Shown here: positions 8,464 through 16,796 of the stretch, piece by piece
Position numbering within the stretch: the first letter of the stretch is position 1
How the letters are laid out: each line of letters starts with the position of its first letter
NCBI GenBank assembly: GCA_963717985.1
Contig: CAVQYC010000002.1
Coordinates: forward strand, 248,001 to 312,000
DNA from: BOG-1155 sp963717985
GTDB lineage: Bacteria; Desulfobacterota; Syntrophorhabdia; Syntrophorhabdales; WCHB1-27
Length of the DNA: 64,000 bases
Reading direction: 5' to 3'
Program-made: the position numbers and the translations under genes
Notes under the pieces: generated by a model
The model's database searches: none
What the model was told of the DNA's origin: nothing
The model's input: the letters and a program-made list of their open reading frames with translations, nothing else

Positions 8464-10248
8464 CTACAGCCGCCGTACGCGCTCCATCTCCTCATGGTAT
8501 GCCCGGGTAATATCCTTTCTGCTCACGATAGAGACCACCTTTCTCGGATCGTCTTTGTTCACCACCGGCAGTTCCCTTACGTCGAGGCCGGCCATGAGAC
8601 TCAATGCCGTATTAAGGGTGTCGTTCATCGTTACAGTCCTCACTCCTCCCATAGCAATATCTTTGGCCAGGAGAAGGCTTTGCACTTCCCTATCTGCCAT
8701 CGCTTGGCGCAAGTCGGTCATGGAGATAATCCCGCTTAGGTTCTCCTCCTCATCAACAACCGGGAAATCTTGCTGGTTTGAGGCCAGCATGACCTGCAGA
8801 ATCCGCTCGAAAGGCATGCTTTCCGGAATAACTTCTGCCTTCCGGTCTTGGGCGACAGCGCTTCTTATGGTAAGACGATCCATGATATCCACCACGAAAT
8901 CCCCGATATGGGCCGGGGAGTCCACCCTCGTCGGCACCTGCTTCTCGTACAACGACACCCTTCCAAGCAGGAGGTACGACAGCGATGAGACGATCATCAT
9001 GGGGACAATGAGGCTGTAGCCGCCCGTCATTTCTGCCACCATGATGAGGGCTGCAATGGGAACTTTGGCGACGCCGGCGAAGAACCCCCCCATACCGACA
9101 AGGACGAAGGCTGAAGGCTCGGCCACGATGGCCGGAAAAAACCTATGACACGTCGTGCCGAAAGCGCCCCCGAGCATGGAGCCTATAAAGAGGGAAGGAG
9201 CAAACACCCCGCCGCTTCCGCCCGAGCTGATGGTGCACGACGTCGCCACGATCTTCGCAAAAATGAGCGCCGCCATCAACGGAACAACGATCTGCCCGTC
9301 AATGGCCGACTGGATCCACGTGTAACCACCACCCAGCACTTGAGGAAGGAAAACGGCGATGAGCCCTACCATCAGACCTCCGAGCGCCGGTTTCAGCGAC
9401 CGGGGGAGGTTAAGTCGTCTGAAGAAGCGATCGCGTGCGCCATAGAAAAACCAGACATAGGGGAACCCGACGACTGCGCAGAGCACACCCAGAACGGCAT
9501 AGAAAGGGAGTTGAGCCGGAGTGGCCGGGCTAAACTGGGGGATGTGAAAAATGGTCGCATTGCCGTCATGGAAGGTAAAGACCATGAAGGCGACGATTGA
9601 GGAGAGGATGCAGGGGATGAGGGCCTCGAATTCGAAAGCCTCTTTCCGGTAGAGCACTTCAGTCGCGAAGAGGGCCGCGCCCAGAGGCGCTTTGAAGATG
9701 GCGCCGATGCCTCCTGCCGCGCCCGCGAGGAGCATGATGCGTCGTTCGCTGTCGCCGACCCGCAAAAGGGACGCCAGGAATGAGCCGAACCCCGCGCCTA
9801 TCTGGGCAATAGGACCTTCTTTTCCGGCCGAGCCTCCGGAGCCTATGGTGATGGCGGACGCGATAGTTTTGATTACCGGCACCCGCCTGCGGACGACCCC
9901 CTTCTTTCTATGAAAGCTGTCGATCATGGCGTCGGTGCCGTGTCCCTCTGCTTCAGGTGCGAAGCTGAACACAAGGAGCCCGGAAATAAGTCCGCCTAAG
10001 GCGGGAATCCATATTATGATCCACCGGCTGAGAGGAATCCCGAGGAGCGGGCGCCCGGTCCCGGATACCGGAAGCACGAGCCCGGTCAGGTCTTGCATAA
10101 AAAAATGGGTCCCTGTTTTCAGGAGAAAATTGAAAACTATGGCGCCGAGCCCTGATACGACACCTATCAGGATGCCGATCAATGTTCCGCGGCCGATGCG
10201 CTTGATCCTCCTCGGATAAGATGATGTGGCAGGTCCGGTAGTCATCAA
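8464..10248 (-). CDS. CLC-family chloride channel/antiporter with C-terminal CBS pair
   Basis: A 594-residue membrane protein. The CLC core (residues 1-about 450) shows the helix-N-terminus motifs GSGGSAGKEGP with the gating Glu (E144), GHGTD in place of the usual GSGIP, and GGVFAPSLFIG. At the position of the proton glutamate of E. coli ClcA the sequence is ATEVL (V198 after E197); valine there is typical of CLC channels rather than H+/Cl- exchangers. Two CBS domains (about 465-590) probably sense nucleotides or ionic conditions. It is followed on the same strand by nothing obvious; the MarR gene lies upstream in the same direction. Confidence 0.92.
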   Translation of the reverse strand: MMTTGPATSSYPRRIKRIGRGTLIGILIGVVSGLGAIVFNFLLKTGTHFFMQDLTGLVLPVSGTGRPLLGIPLSRWIIIWIPALGGLISGLLVFSFAPEAEGHGTDAMIDSFHRKKGVVRRRVPVIKTIASAITIGSGGSAGKEGPIAQIGAGFGSFLASLLRVGDSERRIMLLAGAAGGIGAIFKAPLGAALFATEVLYRKEAFEFEALIPCILSSIVAFMVFTFHDGNATIFHIPQFSPATPAQLPFYAVLGVLCAVVGFPYVWFFYGARDRFFRRLNLPRSLKPALGGLMVGLIAVFLPQVLGGGYTWIQSAIDGQIVVPLMAALIFAKIVATSCTISSGGSGGVFAPSLFIGSMLGGAFGTTCHRFFPAIVAEPSAFVLVGMGGFFAGVAKVPIAALIMVAEMTGGYSLIVPMMIVSSLSYLLLGRVSLYEKQVPTRVDSPAHIGDFVVDIMDRLTIRSAVAQDRKAEVIPESMPFERILQVMLASNQQDFPVVDEEENLSGIISMTDLRQAMADREVQSLLLAKDIAMGGVRTVTMNDTLNTALSLMAGLDVRELPVVNKDDPRKVVSIVSRKDITRAYHEEMERVRRL

Positions 10249-10414
10249 TCAATACTCTCACACAAGCCGGGTCTTGGGGAAGGCTGCCCCCTGCCCGCCT
10301 CCCCCAAGCTGCCTTTGCACCAGCACCAGCACTAGCCCGGCAAAACCGAAAATTGGCGCACGGAAGTATCGTCCCTTCCGATGTGCCCCGCCCCGTTGTT
10401 GTCCCTGAAAGCAC

Positions 10415-10891
10415 TTACTCCTGATCGAAAAAGAACGTCACCTCTACATTTTCCGCCTCCGCTATTTCCGCGAGTCTCTTGACGGATTCGTAGATAGTGT
10501 TCAGTTCATTTTCACTCAACTTCATTAAGCCATATATCATTTTGCCCTGAATGGGATTTGGCGCCTTCGCAGCCAGATCTTGTCCTCCGGGAGTCAGGTT
10601 CACCTTCACGACTCTTCTGTCGGCAGAATCTCTGTCTCTCACGACATAACCTTTATTTTCCAGACGATCGACCACACCGGTTACAGTACTCGGATGCAGG
10701 AACATCTTTCTGCTTAGTTCGCCGAGGGCTATGCCCGGATGCTGGGAGACTATTTTCAGCGCCCAGAGTTGTGGCCCGGTTATGCCAAAGCTGCTTGACA
10801 CCTCTTGAGAGTAATCCTGTATGGCCTTGAAGATTCGGCGCAGGGATTGAACGGTCTCGGCAATCTCAAAATCTCGCCCGGTCTTGCTCAT
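10415..10891 (-). CDS. MarR-family transcriptional regulator
   Basis: A 158-residue winged-helix regulator: an N-terminal dimerisation helix, helix-turn-helix (LGELSRKMFLHPSTVTGVVDRLENKG) and wing (RDSADRRVVKVNLT with the conserved DXRXXXVXLT pattern), and C-terminal dimer helices. MarR proteins usually bind palindromes and respond to phenolic or other small ligands. It precedes the CLC gene on the same strand (166 bases), so it might control that gene or itself. A short perfect palindrome at 10980-10992 is a candidate operator in its AT-rich upstream region. Confidence 0.9.
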   Translation of the reverse strand: MSKTGRDFEIAETVQSLRRIFKAIQDYSQEVSSSFGITGPQLWALKIVSQHPGIALGELSRKMFLHPSTVTGVVDRLENKGYVVRDRDSADRRVVKVNLTPGGQDLAAKAPNPIQGKMIYGLMKLSENELNTIYESVKRLAEIAEAENVEVTFFFDQE

Positions 10892-10979
10892 CGGTCTCTT
10901 TTAATGAATTTAATATACTCTGTACACATAATATTAGCATACAAAATATTGCTACAGCGAACATATAATTATTATTACT

Positions 10980-10992
10980 GTTGATTGTCAAC
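10980..10992. promoter_or_regulatory. Candidate operator palindrome near marR
   Basis: GTTGA-TTG-TCAAC is a perfect 5+3+5 palindrome 89 bases upstream of the MarR gene, inside a markedly AT-rich stretch (10905-11000). MarR-family operators are often short TTGA...TCAA-like palindromes, but this match is short and the distance large. Confidence 0.3.
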
Positions 10993-11314
10993 AAAAAAAT
11001 GCTTTATAACGGCTTTTTGTGCGACATGCCGCCAATATACTCCCCGGAACCGCTCTGATGCTGCTCTTTCTCCTCATGACCATCTGGATGGCGATAAGAT
11101 ATTTGAGGAGCTAAAAGCAAGGAGAGCCGGTTACTTAATCAACATGCAGCCGCTGAGCTTCGGCCTTCATCCCGTGCGCAAAAGGCCTGCGCGGATCAAG
11201 TTTTCCTTGAAAAAGAGGCCGTTTTGTGTCAAAACTTACTGTGTACCGGTGTTGGACGCCGTCGACCCTCTGGGGATCTCGAACAGGCGTTCTTTTTCAT
11301 TTCATGGAGGGGCT
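10993..11314. other. Intergenic stretch with no convincing gene
   Basis: The frame of the downstream chagasin-domain gene is open back to 10985, but the encoded residues are Arg/Cys/Lys-rich without a signal peptide and there is no ribosome site until GGAGGGGCT before ATG 11315. I see no RNA gene, repeat or further ORF. It probably contains the promoter of the 11315 gene. Confidence 0.4.
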
Positions 11315-12349
11315 ATGCGTATCGTCACAATCGTCTCGCTGATGCTATTCGCTTTCGGCTTCTTCTGTGCGGCGGCTATGCCGGCCGATGTGACGGGCGA
11401 GAAGAGGATCGCACGGGTGGTGACGGCTGATACAGTCTGGAATGCCGATAAACAGGCTATACTGGCGGCAAAGCAGAGATGCGTCGACACCGGCGGCAGG
11501 GAATTGGAAGAATGTTTCGCGGACGCCATGCAGGGCTTCGGGGCGTCGCCGGAAGCGGCCGCGTTCACGAGGTTTTTCGCGGGTGGGGCATTCGTGCGCA
11601 AGTTCCGGGAAACGGGGCGTATCGATATTGCCCATATCGTTTATCCCTTCATGGCGAACGAGAATCATGGAATTCTCCTGGTGAACGGGGATCCCCCCAT
11701 CGTTGATGTGGATGATATCGCGTTGCTGCCGAAGGAGGCAATGGAACAGGACAGGACCTATGCGGCTATCAGGAAAAGTTACCCGAGGGTGACCCTGTGG
11801 CCCGGGGACCGGTCACTCAGACAAGTGCCTCTCATCGAAACCCTGCCTGGCGGAGGTCAGGCTTTCATTGTACCGTACACCCTGCGCAATTTCTGCCATG
11901 CCTGCGAGGTTCTGGGTTCGGCTTTTTTCGCGTTTGATTTCGACAAAGGGGGGAAACTGGTTGGAATCCGTTTCCTGCGGGTCGAGCTGCCGCCAAAAAA
12001 ACCCCCGAAAAATGAGGCGCGGAAGGAGAGCGAGCAGATCAGTTTCGTGGTAATGGCGGAGGAAGGAAAGGAGTTCACCGTAAGGCTCAATTCGAACAGG
12101 ACCACCGGCTACCAATGGCGGCCGGCAGGCCCTCTTGAAGAACGTATTGTCAAGCTCGTAAGATGCGAATATGTACCCTTTGGAGGGGCTTTGCTGGGCG
12201 GCGGCGGCGAGGAGATATGGACGTTCCTTGCGGTCGGCAGGGGAAGCATAGAAATTACGATGGAATATGTCCGCCCGTGGGAGAAGGCGCATTCCCCGGT
12301 GAAGACGGCTACGATCATGGTTTCCGTTCGCCCGGCGTCGAGCCGGTGA
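11315..12349 (+). CDS. Secreted protein with C-terminal chagasin (I42) inhibitor-like domain
   Basis: A 344-residue exported protein; the start is fixed by GGAGGGGCT before ATG 11315 and a typical signal peptide (TIVSLMLFAFGFFCAAAMPA). Residues about 25-230 form a domain I do not recognise. The last 100 residues carry the three loops of chagasin-type inhibitors of papain-like cysteine proteases: SNRTTGYQW (compare NPTTGY), a GGGGEEIW loop and VRPWE. Fusion of this inhibitor fold to a larger secreted domain is uncommon among bacterial chagasins, which are usually single-domain. Inhibition of cysteine proteases is inferred from the fold only. A Pro/Lys-rich linker joins the two parts. Confidence 0.75.
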   Translation: MRIVTIVSLMLFAFGFFCAAAMPADVTGEKRIARVVTADTVWNADKQAILAAKQRCVDTGGRELEECFADAMQGFGASPEAAAFTRFFAGGAFVRKFRETGRIDIAHIVYPFMANENHGILLVNGDPPIVDVDDIALLPKEAMEQDRTYAAIRKSYPRVTLWPGDRSLRQVPLIETLPGGGQAFIVPYTLRNFCHACEVLGSAFFAFDFDKGGKLVGIRFLRVELPPKKPPKNEARKESEQISFVVMAEEGKEFTVRLNSNRTTGYQWRPAGPLEERIVKLVRCEYVPFGGALLGGGGEEIWTFLAVGRGSIEITMEYVRPWEKAHSPVKTATIMVSVRPASSR

Positions 12350-12442
12350 TAAACGGGCGGTAAAATACAGGACCTGGAACGGCCGGAAGCGTGCGATGGT
12401 GGCCGGAAACGATTGGCACGTGGTTTCACAGGCGTTTCATTT

Positions 12443-12919
12443 ATGGCGAAGCAGAGTGCGGGATTGCTCATGTACCGGTGCCGGCTGGGCGTGGCCCAGG
12501 TGTTGCTCGTGCATCCGGGCGGCCCCTACTGGGCAAAGAAAGACAGGGGTGCATGGACGATCCCGAAAGGTGAGATAGAGCAGGGAGAAGACGCCTTTGC
12601 GGCTGCCAGGCGAGAGTTTGAGGAGGAGACGGGGTTCCGACCCGAAGGTGATTTCCGTCCCTTGAACCCGGTGTCCCTGAAAAGCCGTAAGACCGTTTAC
12701 GCGTGGGCATTTGAGGGCGATTGTGACACCGGGGCCCTGAGAAGCGCCACCTTCACGATGGAATGGCCTCCCCACTTGGGCAAAGAGCAGGAGTTTCCCG
12801 AAGTGGACAGGGCCGAACGGTTGAGCCTGGAGGAAGCAAAAGAAAAGATTCAGGCCGGCCAGATAGGATTCATTGAAGAATTTGAGCGAATCATCTCCGG
12901 GAGAGAGAAGGGCGCGTGA
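12443..12919 (+). CDS. Nudix hydrolase
   Basis: A 158-residue protein with an intact Nudix box GEIEQGEDAFAAARREFEEETGF (written in parts: GEIEQGE, then REFEEETGF), which binds Mg2+ and hydrolyses nucleoside-diphosphate-linked substrates. The MYRCRL...VLLVHPGGP...WTIPKGE layout resembles the diadenosine tetraphosphate/ADP-ribose-type Nudix proteins of bacteria, but the substrate is not readable. The start at MAKQSAG (12443) is chosen because family members begin there; no good ribosome site is visible. It converges with the cyclophilin gene (9 bases between stops). Confidence 0.85.
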   Translation: MAKQSAGLLMYRCRLGVAQVLLVHPGGPYWAKKDRGAWTIPKGEIEQGEDAFAAARREFEEETGFRPEGDFRPLNPVSLKSRKTVYAWAFEGDCDTGALRSATFTMEWPPHLGKEQEFPEVDRAERLSLEEAKEKIQAGQIGFIEEFERIISGREKGA

Positions 12920-12928
12920 TCGAGCTGC

Positions 12929-13450
12929 CTATTTCTCCCGTTTCCCGAGTACCTCGTTCCAGGCTTCGAGCTGGTCTTTGTGCTCTTCCGCCAGCTTCGA
13001 ATAGTCGCCCTCTATGGTAATTGAGCCGATTTTGTCGCCCACGGCGATGCCATTGACGACTTTCTGGTCCTGCTCGTCCACCACCTGGCCGAAAATCGTA
13101 TGTTTGTCATCGAGCCACGGCGTGGCAACGTGGGTAATAAAGAATTGGCTTCCATTCGTACCAGGGCCCGCGTTGGCCATAGAGAACACACCGGGTTTGC
13201 TGTGGCGCAGGTCGCGCGAAAATTCGTCCTTAAAACGATAACCGGGTCCGCCCCTCCCGTCGCCTGCCGGGCATCCTCCCTGGATCATAAAATCGGGTAT
13301 AACCCTGTGGAATGTAAGTCCGTCGTAGAAGCCCCTCTTTGAGAGGTTGGCGAAGTTGAGGACGGTCAAAGGGGCCTCGTCAGGAAACAGGTTCAGTCTG
13401 ATATCGCCTTTTGCGGTGTGGATCGTTGCTTTCAATGGAGGATAACTCAT
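12929..13450 (-). CDS. ppiB: Cyclophilin-type peptidyl-prolyl cis-trans isomerase
   Basis: A 173-residue cytoplasmic cyclophilin without a signal peptide. The catalytic Arg/Phe region is present (FHRVIPDFMIQGGCP), as are the substrate-contact motifs MANAGPGTNGSQFFI and LDDKHTIFGQV. Length and motifs are those of bacterial PpiB/PpiA. The C-terminal 25 residues form a charged helix extension after the usual cyclophilin end. The reaction is Xaa-Pro bond isomerisation during protein folding. Confidence 0.93.
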   Translation of the reverse strand: MSYPPLKATIHTAKGDIRLNLFPDEAPLTVLNFANLSKRGFYDGLTFHRVIPDFMIQGGCPAGDGRGGPGYRFKDEFSRDLRHSKPGVFSMANAGPGTNGSQFFITHVATPWLDDKHTIFGQVVDEQDQKVVNGIAVGDKIGSITIEGDYSKLAEEHKDQLEAWNEVLGKREK

Positions 13451-13605
13451 TTTTTGATCACCTTTCTGTATGTTGTTTTCTGCGCCACTCAGCGCAAAAG
13501 GCCGGCAGCACAGTCACAGCTTAAAGCCTTTGCATCACGATGTCAATGGTTGCGAAAGGGTTGCGAAAGCCGGTCCGGCACACTGCAGGAGACGCGCAAA
13601 TTGCA

Positions 13606-14007
13606 TTAACATTCCCGCGATCTTTCCCGGATCAGTTTGTCGATTATGGGCAGGTCCGCTGCGGGAAAAGCATATGAGTGAAGGTTTTCTGCGGGCACCC
13701 ATCTTATTTCTTTGTGGTCGCGCAGGCAAAACTCGCCTCCGACGATCTTAGCCTTGTAGACGAGCAGCTCTATCGCGATATGGCTATACGCATGCTTATT
13801 CGACAAGAAAAATTCTCCGATCGCAGCCTCGACATCGAGCTCTTCACGGAGCTCCCTTTTCAGGCATTCCTCAGGGGTTTCTGCGCCCTCCACCTTCCCG
13901 CCGGGGAACTCCCACATATCGGCGAACCGGCCTGCCTTTCTCCTGCCTATCAGGATATGTCCGTCTTTCTCAATGATCGCGGCCGTAACCTTTATATAGT
14001 CCATCAA
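13606..14007 (-). CDS. mutT: MutT-type Nudix hydrolase (8-oxo-dGTP diphosphatase-like)
   Basis: A 133-residue protein with a Nudix box (GKVEGAETPEECLKRELREEL) preceded by the MutT signature MWEFPGGK and an N-terminal AAIIEKDGHILIGRR strand pair. These fit the MutT subfamily that sanitises 8-oxo-dGTP, and the length is typical (about 130). It ends with the segment LPIIDKLI. It is a single gene on the minus strand, divergent from mlaE. The exact nucleotide preference is inferred from the family. Confidence 0.85.
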   Translation of the reverse strand: MMDYIKVTAAIIEKDGHILIGRRKAGRFADMWEFPGGKVEGAETPEECLKRELREELDVEAAIGEFFLSNKHAYSHIAIELLVYKAKIVGGEFCLRDHKEIRWVPAENLHSYAFPAADLPIIDKLIRERSREC

Positions 14008-14157
14008 CTCCTATGAGGAATCTACTCCATTTTCATTAAGTAGTCCAACCATAATTGCAGGTGCGGCAGGCAGCGGTTGCACTAGAGCATAACCTCCCCT
14101 TGGGGCATGTCTAACCCTGTTGGTATGGCAAAAACGGGGCGTCGCCCGCATGAGGGA

Positions 14158-14185
14158 TTGCATTTCCGCGAAAAGTTCATAAATT
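14158..14185 (+). promoter_or_regulatory. Predicted sigma-70 promoter of the mla operon
   Basis: TTGCAT (14158-14163) and TAAATT (14180-14185) are 16 bases apart. The predicted transcription start is about 14192, only three bases before the mlaE ATG at 14195, so the message would be nearly leaderless; no Shine-Dalgarno is visible before that ATG. Confidence 0.4.
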
Positions 14186-14194
14186 ATTCTGTAT

Positions 14195-15040
14195 ATGGTC
14201 AAGGGAGAATTGGGAATCAGGGTGCCAGGTACAGGCCGGGAAGAACGGCGAAGCCTGGTTTTGAGGTGTTTTGCCTCTGTCGGTAGGCGAGTTCTGGTAT
14301 TTTTTGGCGACCTGGGCGCGATCTTGATCTTCTTCCTGATCTCACTTGGCGGCATTTTCTCCCGAAAACAATTAACCGAGACGGCGTGGCAGATCTACTA
14401 CGTGAGCGCGACATCGACGGGCATTGTGATCCTGGTAGGCCTGTTTACGGGAATGGTGCTGGGACTCCAGTTGTTTTACACGTTGGTGAAGTTTGGCTCC
14501 GCGAGCGTTCTCGGCGCCGCCGTGGCACTCTCGCTGGTCCGGGAGCTCGGGCCTGTCCTGACGGCAATCATGGTGGCTGCCCGGGCCGGCTCCGGAATGG
14601 CGGCAGAGATAGGGATTCTTCGTATATCTGAACAAATCGACGCCCTCGACACCATGGGTATAGACCCGGTCCGGTATCTCGTTAGCCCCAGGCTGGCTGC
14701 GGCGGTCATAGGCATGCCTATTCTCACCGCTTTTTTTGACCTCGTGGGGATTATCGGCGGGTACCTGACGGGCGTCCTGCTCTTAGGCGCGAATGGAGGC
14801 GCTTACTTCTATCGCGTGCAGTCATCGGTGACCTATGAAGATGTGCGGGGGGGATTTATCAAAGCGATTGTGTTCGCCGTCATCGTTTCCATGATCTGCT
14901 GTTTTGAGGGCTACTTTTGCCATATGCGGACCGAAAGCTCGGGGGCAAAGAACGTGGGTCTTGCAACCAGGGCCGCTGTTGTCCTTTCATGCACGATGGT
15001 CCTCGTATCGGACTATGTCGTGACTTCCTTCCTGACGTGA
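14195..15040 (+). CDS. mlaE: MlaE-type phospholipid ABC transporter permease
   Basis: A 281-residue inner-membrane permease of the Mla (maintenance of lipid asymmetry) system, which moves phospholipids between inner and outer membranes. It has five to six hydrophobic segments and the family hallmarks LVRELGPVLTAIMVAARAGSG, EIGILRISEQIDALDTMGIDP and a glycine-rich mid segment. There is an N-terminal basic extension of about 30 residues. It is the first gene of mlaE-F-D-C, with stop and start of mlaF abutting (TGA 15038-15040; ATG 15046), which implies translational coupling. Confidence 0.93.
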   Translation: MVKGELGIRVPGTGREERRSLVLRCFASVGRRVLVFFGDLGAILIFFLISLGGIFSRKQLTETAWQIYYVSATSTGIVILVGLFTGMVLGLQLFYTLVKFGSASVLGAAVALSLVRELGPVLTAIMVAARAGSGMAAEIGILRISEQIDALDTMGIDPVRYLVSPRLAAAVIGMPILTAFFDLVGIIGGYLTGVLLLGANGGAYFYRVQSSVTYEDVRGGFIKAIVFAVIVSMICCFEGYFCHMRTESSGAKNVGLATRAAVVLSCTMVLVSDYVVTSFLT

Positions 15041-15045
15041 AAGGA

Positions 15046-16299
15046 ATGGCGAAAAAGCCCCTCATCGAATTCCTGAACGTGACGAAGCGGTTTGGCGAAA
15101 ATACGGTGCTCGACCGGGTAAATCTGAAGATATATGAAAATGAGATTACCACGATTATCGGCAAGAGCGGCACCGGCAAGACCGTGCTCATGAAGCATAT
15201 CATCGGCCTGCTGCGGCCCGACGAAGGCGTCATACTCTTCGCCGGCAAGCCTCTGACCGAGATGACAAAGGGAGAATGGAGGGAATATAAGCGCCATATC
15301 AGCTATCTCTTTCAGCACAATGCGCTCTTCGATTCCATGACGGTCTTCGAGAATGTGAGCCTCCCCCTCGTTCAGACGACTTCATTCAATAAAGAAGAGA
15401 TAGAGACAAAGGTAATGAACCGGATAGAGCAGACAGACCTTACCGATGCAAAAGATAAATACCCTGCGGAGCTGTCCGGAGGCATGCAGAAGAGGGCGGC
15501 TCTTGCCCGCGCCCTTGTGACCGATCCAACAATTGTGCTTTTTGATGAGCCGACCACCGGCCAGGACCCCATCAGAAAGAACGTGATTCTGAGCATGATC
15601 GCGCAGTACAGGAGGAGATTCGGCTTCACGGCAGTCCTGATCAGTCACGACATTCCGGACGTATTTTATATTTCCGACCGCGTGGTTCTTCTCTGGGAGG
15701 GCACGGTCGGATTCGAGGGCACCTTCGAGGAGGTGACACGCTTGAATCATCCCATGCTCGTGGAATTCCTGAACAGTCTTGAAGGTCTGCAAGACGAAGT
15801 GAGGGGCCTTCTCTCCAAAGAGGGCTTCAGGTCGTGCTACGCTTCGGTATTTTCTGAAGAGGCCCTGGCGCCCGAAACATCGGCAATACTTTTTATCGTT
15901 GAATTCGATCTCCCCGAAAAGATGCTCAAGCCTGAAGCCCGTCTGGAGATAATGGAGATCCTCGCGGAGCATACGGCGCATCGTTTCAGACCTATCGGAG
16001 GGTTCTCCGCCCGGCACGCCCTGGGGGAGATCCTCGCCATACTGCCCCATACGAACGCCCTTGAGGCGGAGCAGATCATGGAGCACTACGCGGCGGAGCT
16101 GAAGGAGCAGACCCTGATTGCGCTCGAGAATATCGAGGGGTTCAAACGCGGAACCGGTGATCCCTTTGAGGTCCGCATAAGGGGGGGCGCCTCGGAGGTT
16201 TCATTCAAGGATGATATCGACCAGATAGCCGGCAAGACCGCAGGGAGCCGGCGCGTGCTGGTCACCGGCAGATTCGATGGCAAAGGGATCAGGCAATGA
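15046..16299 (+). CDS. mlaF: MlaF-type ABC ATPase with an extra C-terminal degenerate GGDEF-like domain
   Basis: A 417-residue protein, well above the roughly 260-270 usual for MlaF. Residues 1-240 are a complete ABC ATPase: Walker A GKSGTGKT (39-46), LSGGMQKR signature (143-150), Walker B VLFDEP and switch His in LISHD. Residues 245-417 are additional. There RGLLSKEGF (253-260), ILFIVEFD (281-288) and HALGEILAILP (324-334), followed by a helix, line up with the TGLLNRRGF, LLLIDID and RYGGDEFAVLLP landmarks of GGDEF diguanylate cyclases, but the GGDEF residues read LGEIL. I infer a catalytically dead GGDEF-derived regulatory domain. An alternative GTG at 15037 overlaps the mlaE stop. Confidence 0.88.
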   Translation: MAKKPLIEFLNVTKRFGENTVLDRVNLKIYENEITTIIGKSGTGKTVLMKHIIGLLRPDEGVILFAGKPLTEMTKGEWREYKRHISYLFQHNALFDSMTVFENVSLPLVQTTSFNKEEIETKVMNRIEQTDLTDAKDKYPAELSGGMQKRAALARALVTDPTIVLFDEPTTGQDPIRKNVILSMIAQYRRRFGFTAVLISHDIPDVFYISDRVVLLWEGTVGFEGTFEEVTRLNHPMLVEFLNSLEGLQDEVRGLLSKEGFRSCYASVFSEEALAPETSAILFIVEFDLPEKMLKPEARLEIMEILAEHTAHRFRPIGGFSARHALGEILAILPHTNALEAEQIMEHYAAELKEQTLIALENIEGFKRGTGDPFEVRIRGGASEVSFKDDIDQIAGKTAGSRRVLVTGRFDGKGIRQ

Positions 16300-16796
16300 A
16301 AAAATATTCGATGGAAACGATAGTCGGCATCTTTGTTGTGGTCGGTCTCATCTGTGTCGGATATCTCTCGATCAGGCTCGGCAAAGTATCCCTTTTTCAC
16401 CAAAACACTTACACGCTGTATGCCCGTTTCACCTCTGCCGACGGCTTAAGGGTGGGCAGTCCGGTCGAGGTGTTCGGCATTGACGCGGGCAAGGTCACTT
16501 ATCTCGGCATAGACAACGAGCGGCAGGCGGCCCTGGTGGCGCTCTCACTCCGCAAGGATGTCAAAACCTACCGGGACGCGACGGCTGAGATAAAAACGAT
16601 TGGACTCATTGGAGACAAGTACCTGAAGATCGATCCGGGAGGTGCGGAAGAACCCCTGAAATCAGGAGACACGATCACGAATACCAGCGCCCTGCCTGAC
16701 ATTCAGGACCTCATCGGACAATACATCTTCGGACAGGTGAATACCCAGGGACAGGCGAAAACCCCATCAGGCGGTGAAACAGGGAGAAAACAATGA
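16296..16796 (+). CDS. mlaD: MlaD/MCE-domain lipid-binding protein
   Basis: A 166-residue protein anchored by one N-terminal helix (IVGIFVVVGLICVGYLSI), then an MCE domain (residues about 35-115; FTSADGLRVGSPVEVFGIDAGKV, IGLIGDKYLKIDPGG). MlaD forms a periplasmic hexamer on the MlaFE complex that passes phospholipids. The ATG overlaps the mlaF stop by four bases (ATGA). The C-terminal tail after residue 140 is polar and low in complexity. The length matches E. coli MlaD (183). Confidence 0.93.
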   Translation: MKKYSMETIVGIFVVVGLICVGYLSIRLGKVSLFHQNTYTLYARFTSADGLRVGSPVEVFGIDAGKVTYLGIDNERQAALVALSLRKDVKTYRDATAEIKTIGLIGDKYLKIDPGGAEEPLKSGDTITNTSALPDIQDLIGQYIFGQVNTQGQAKTPSGGETGRKQ

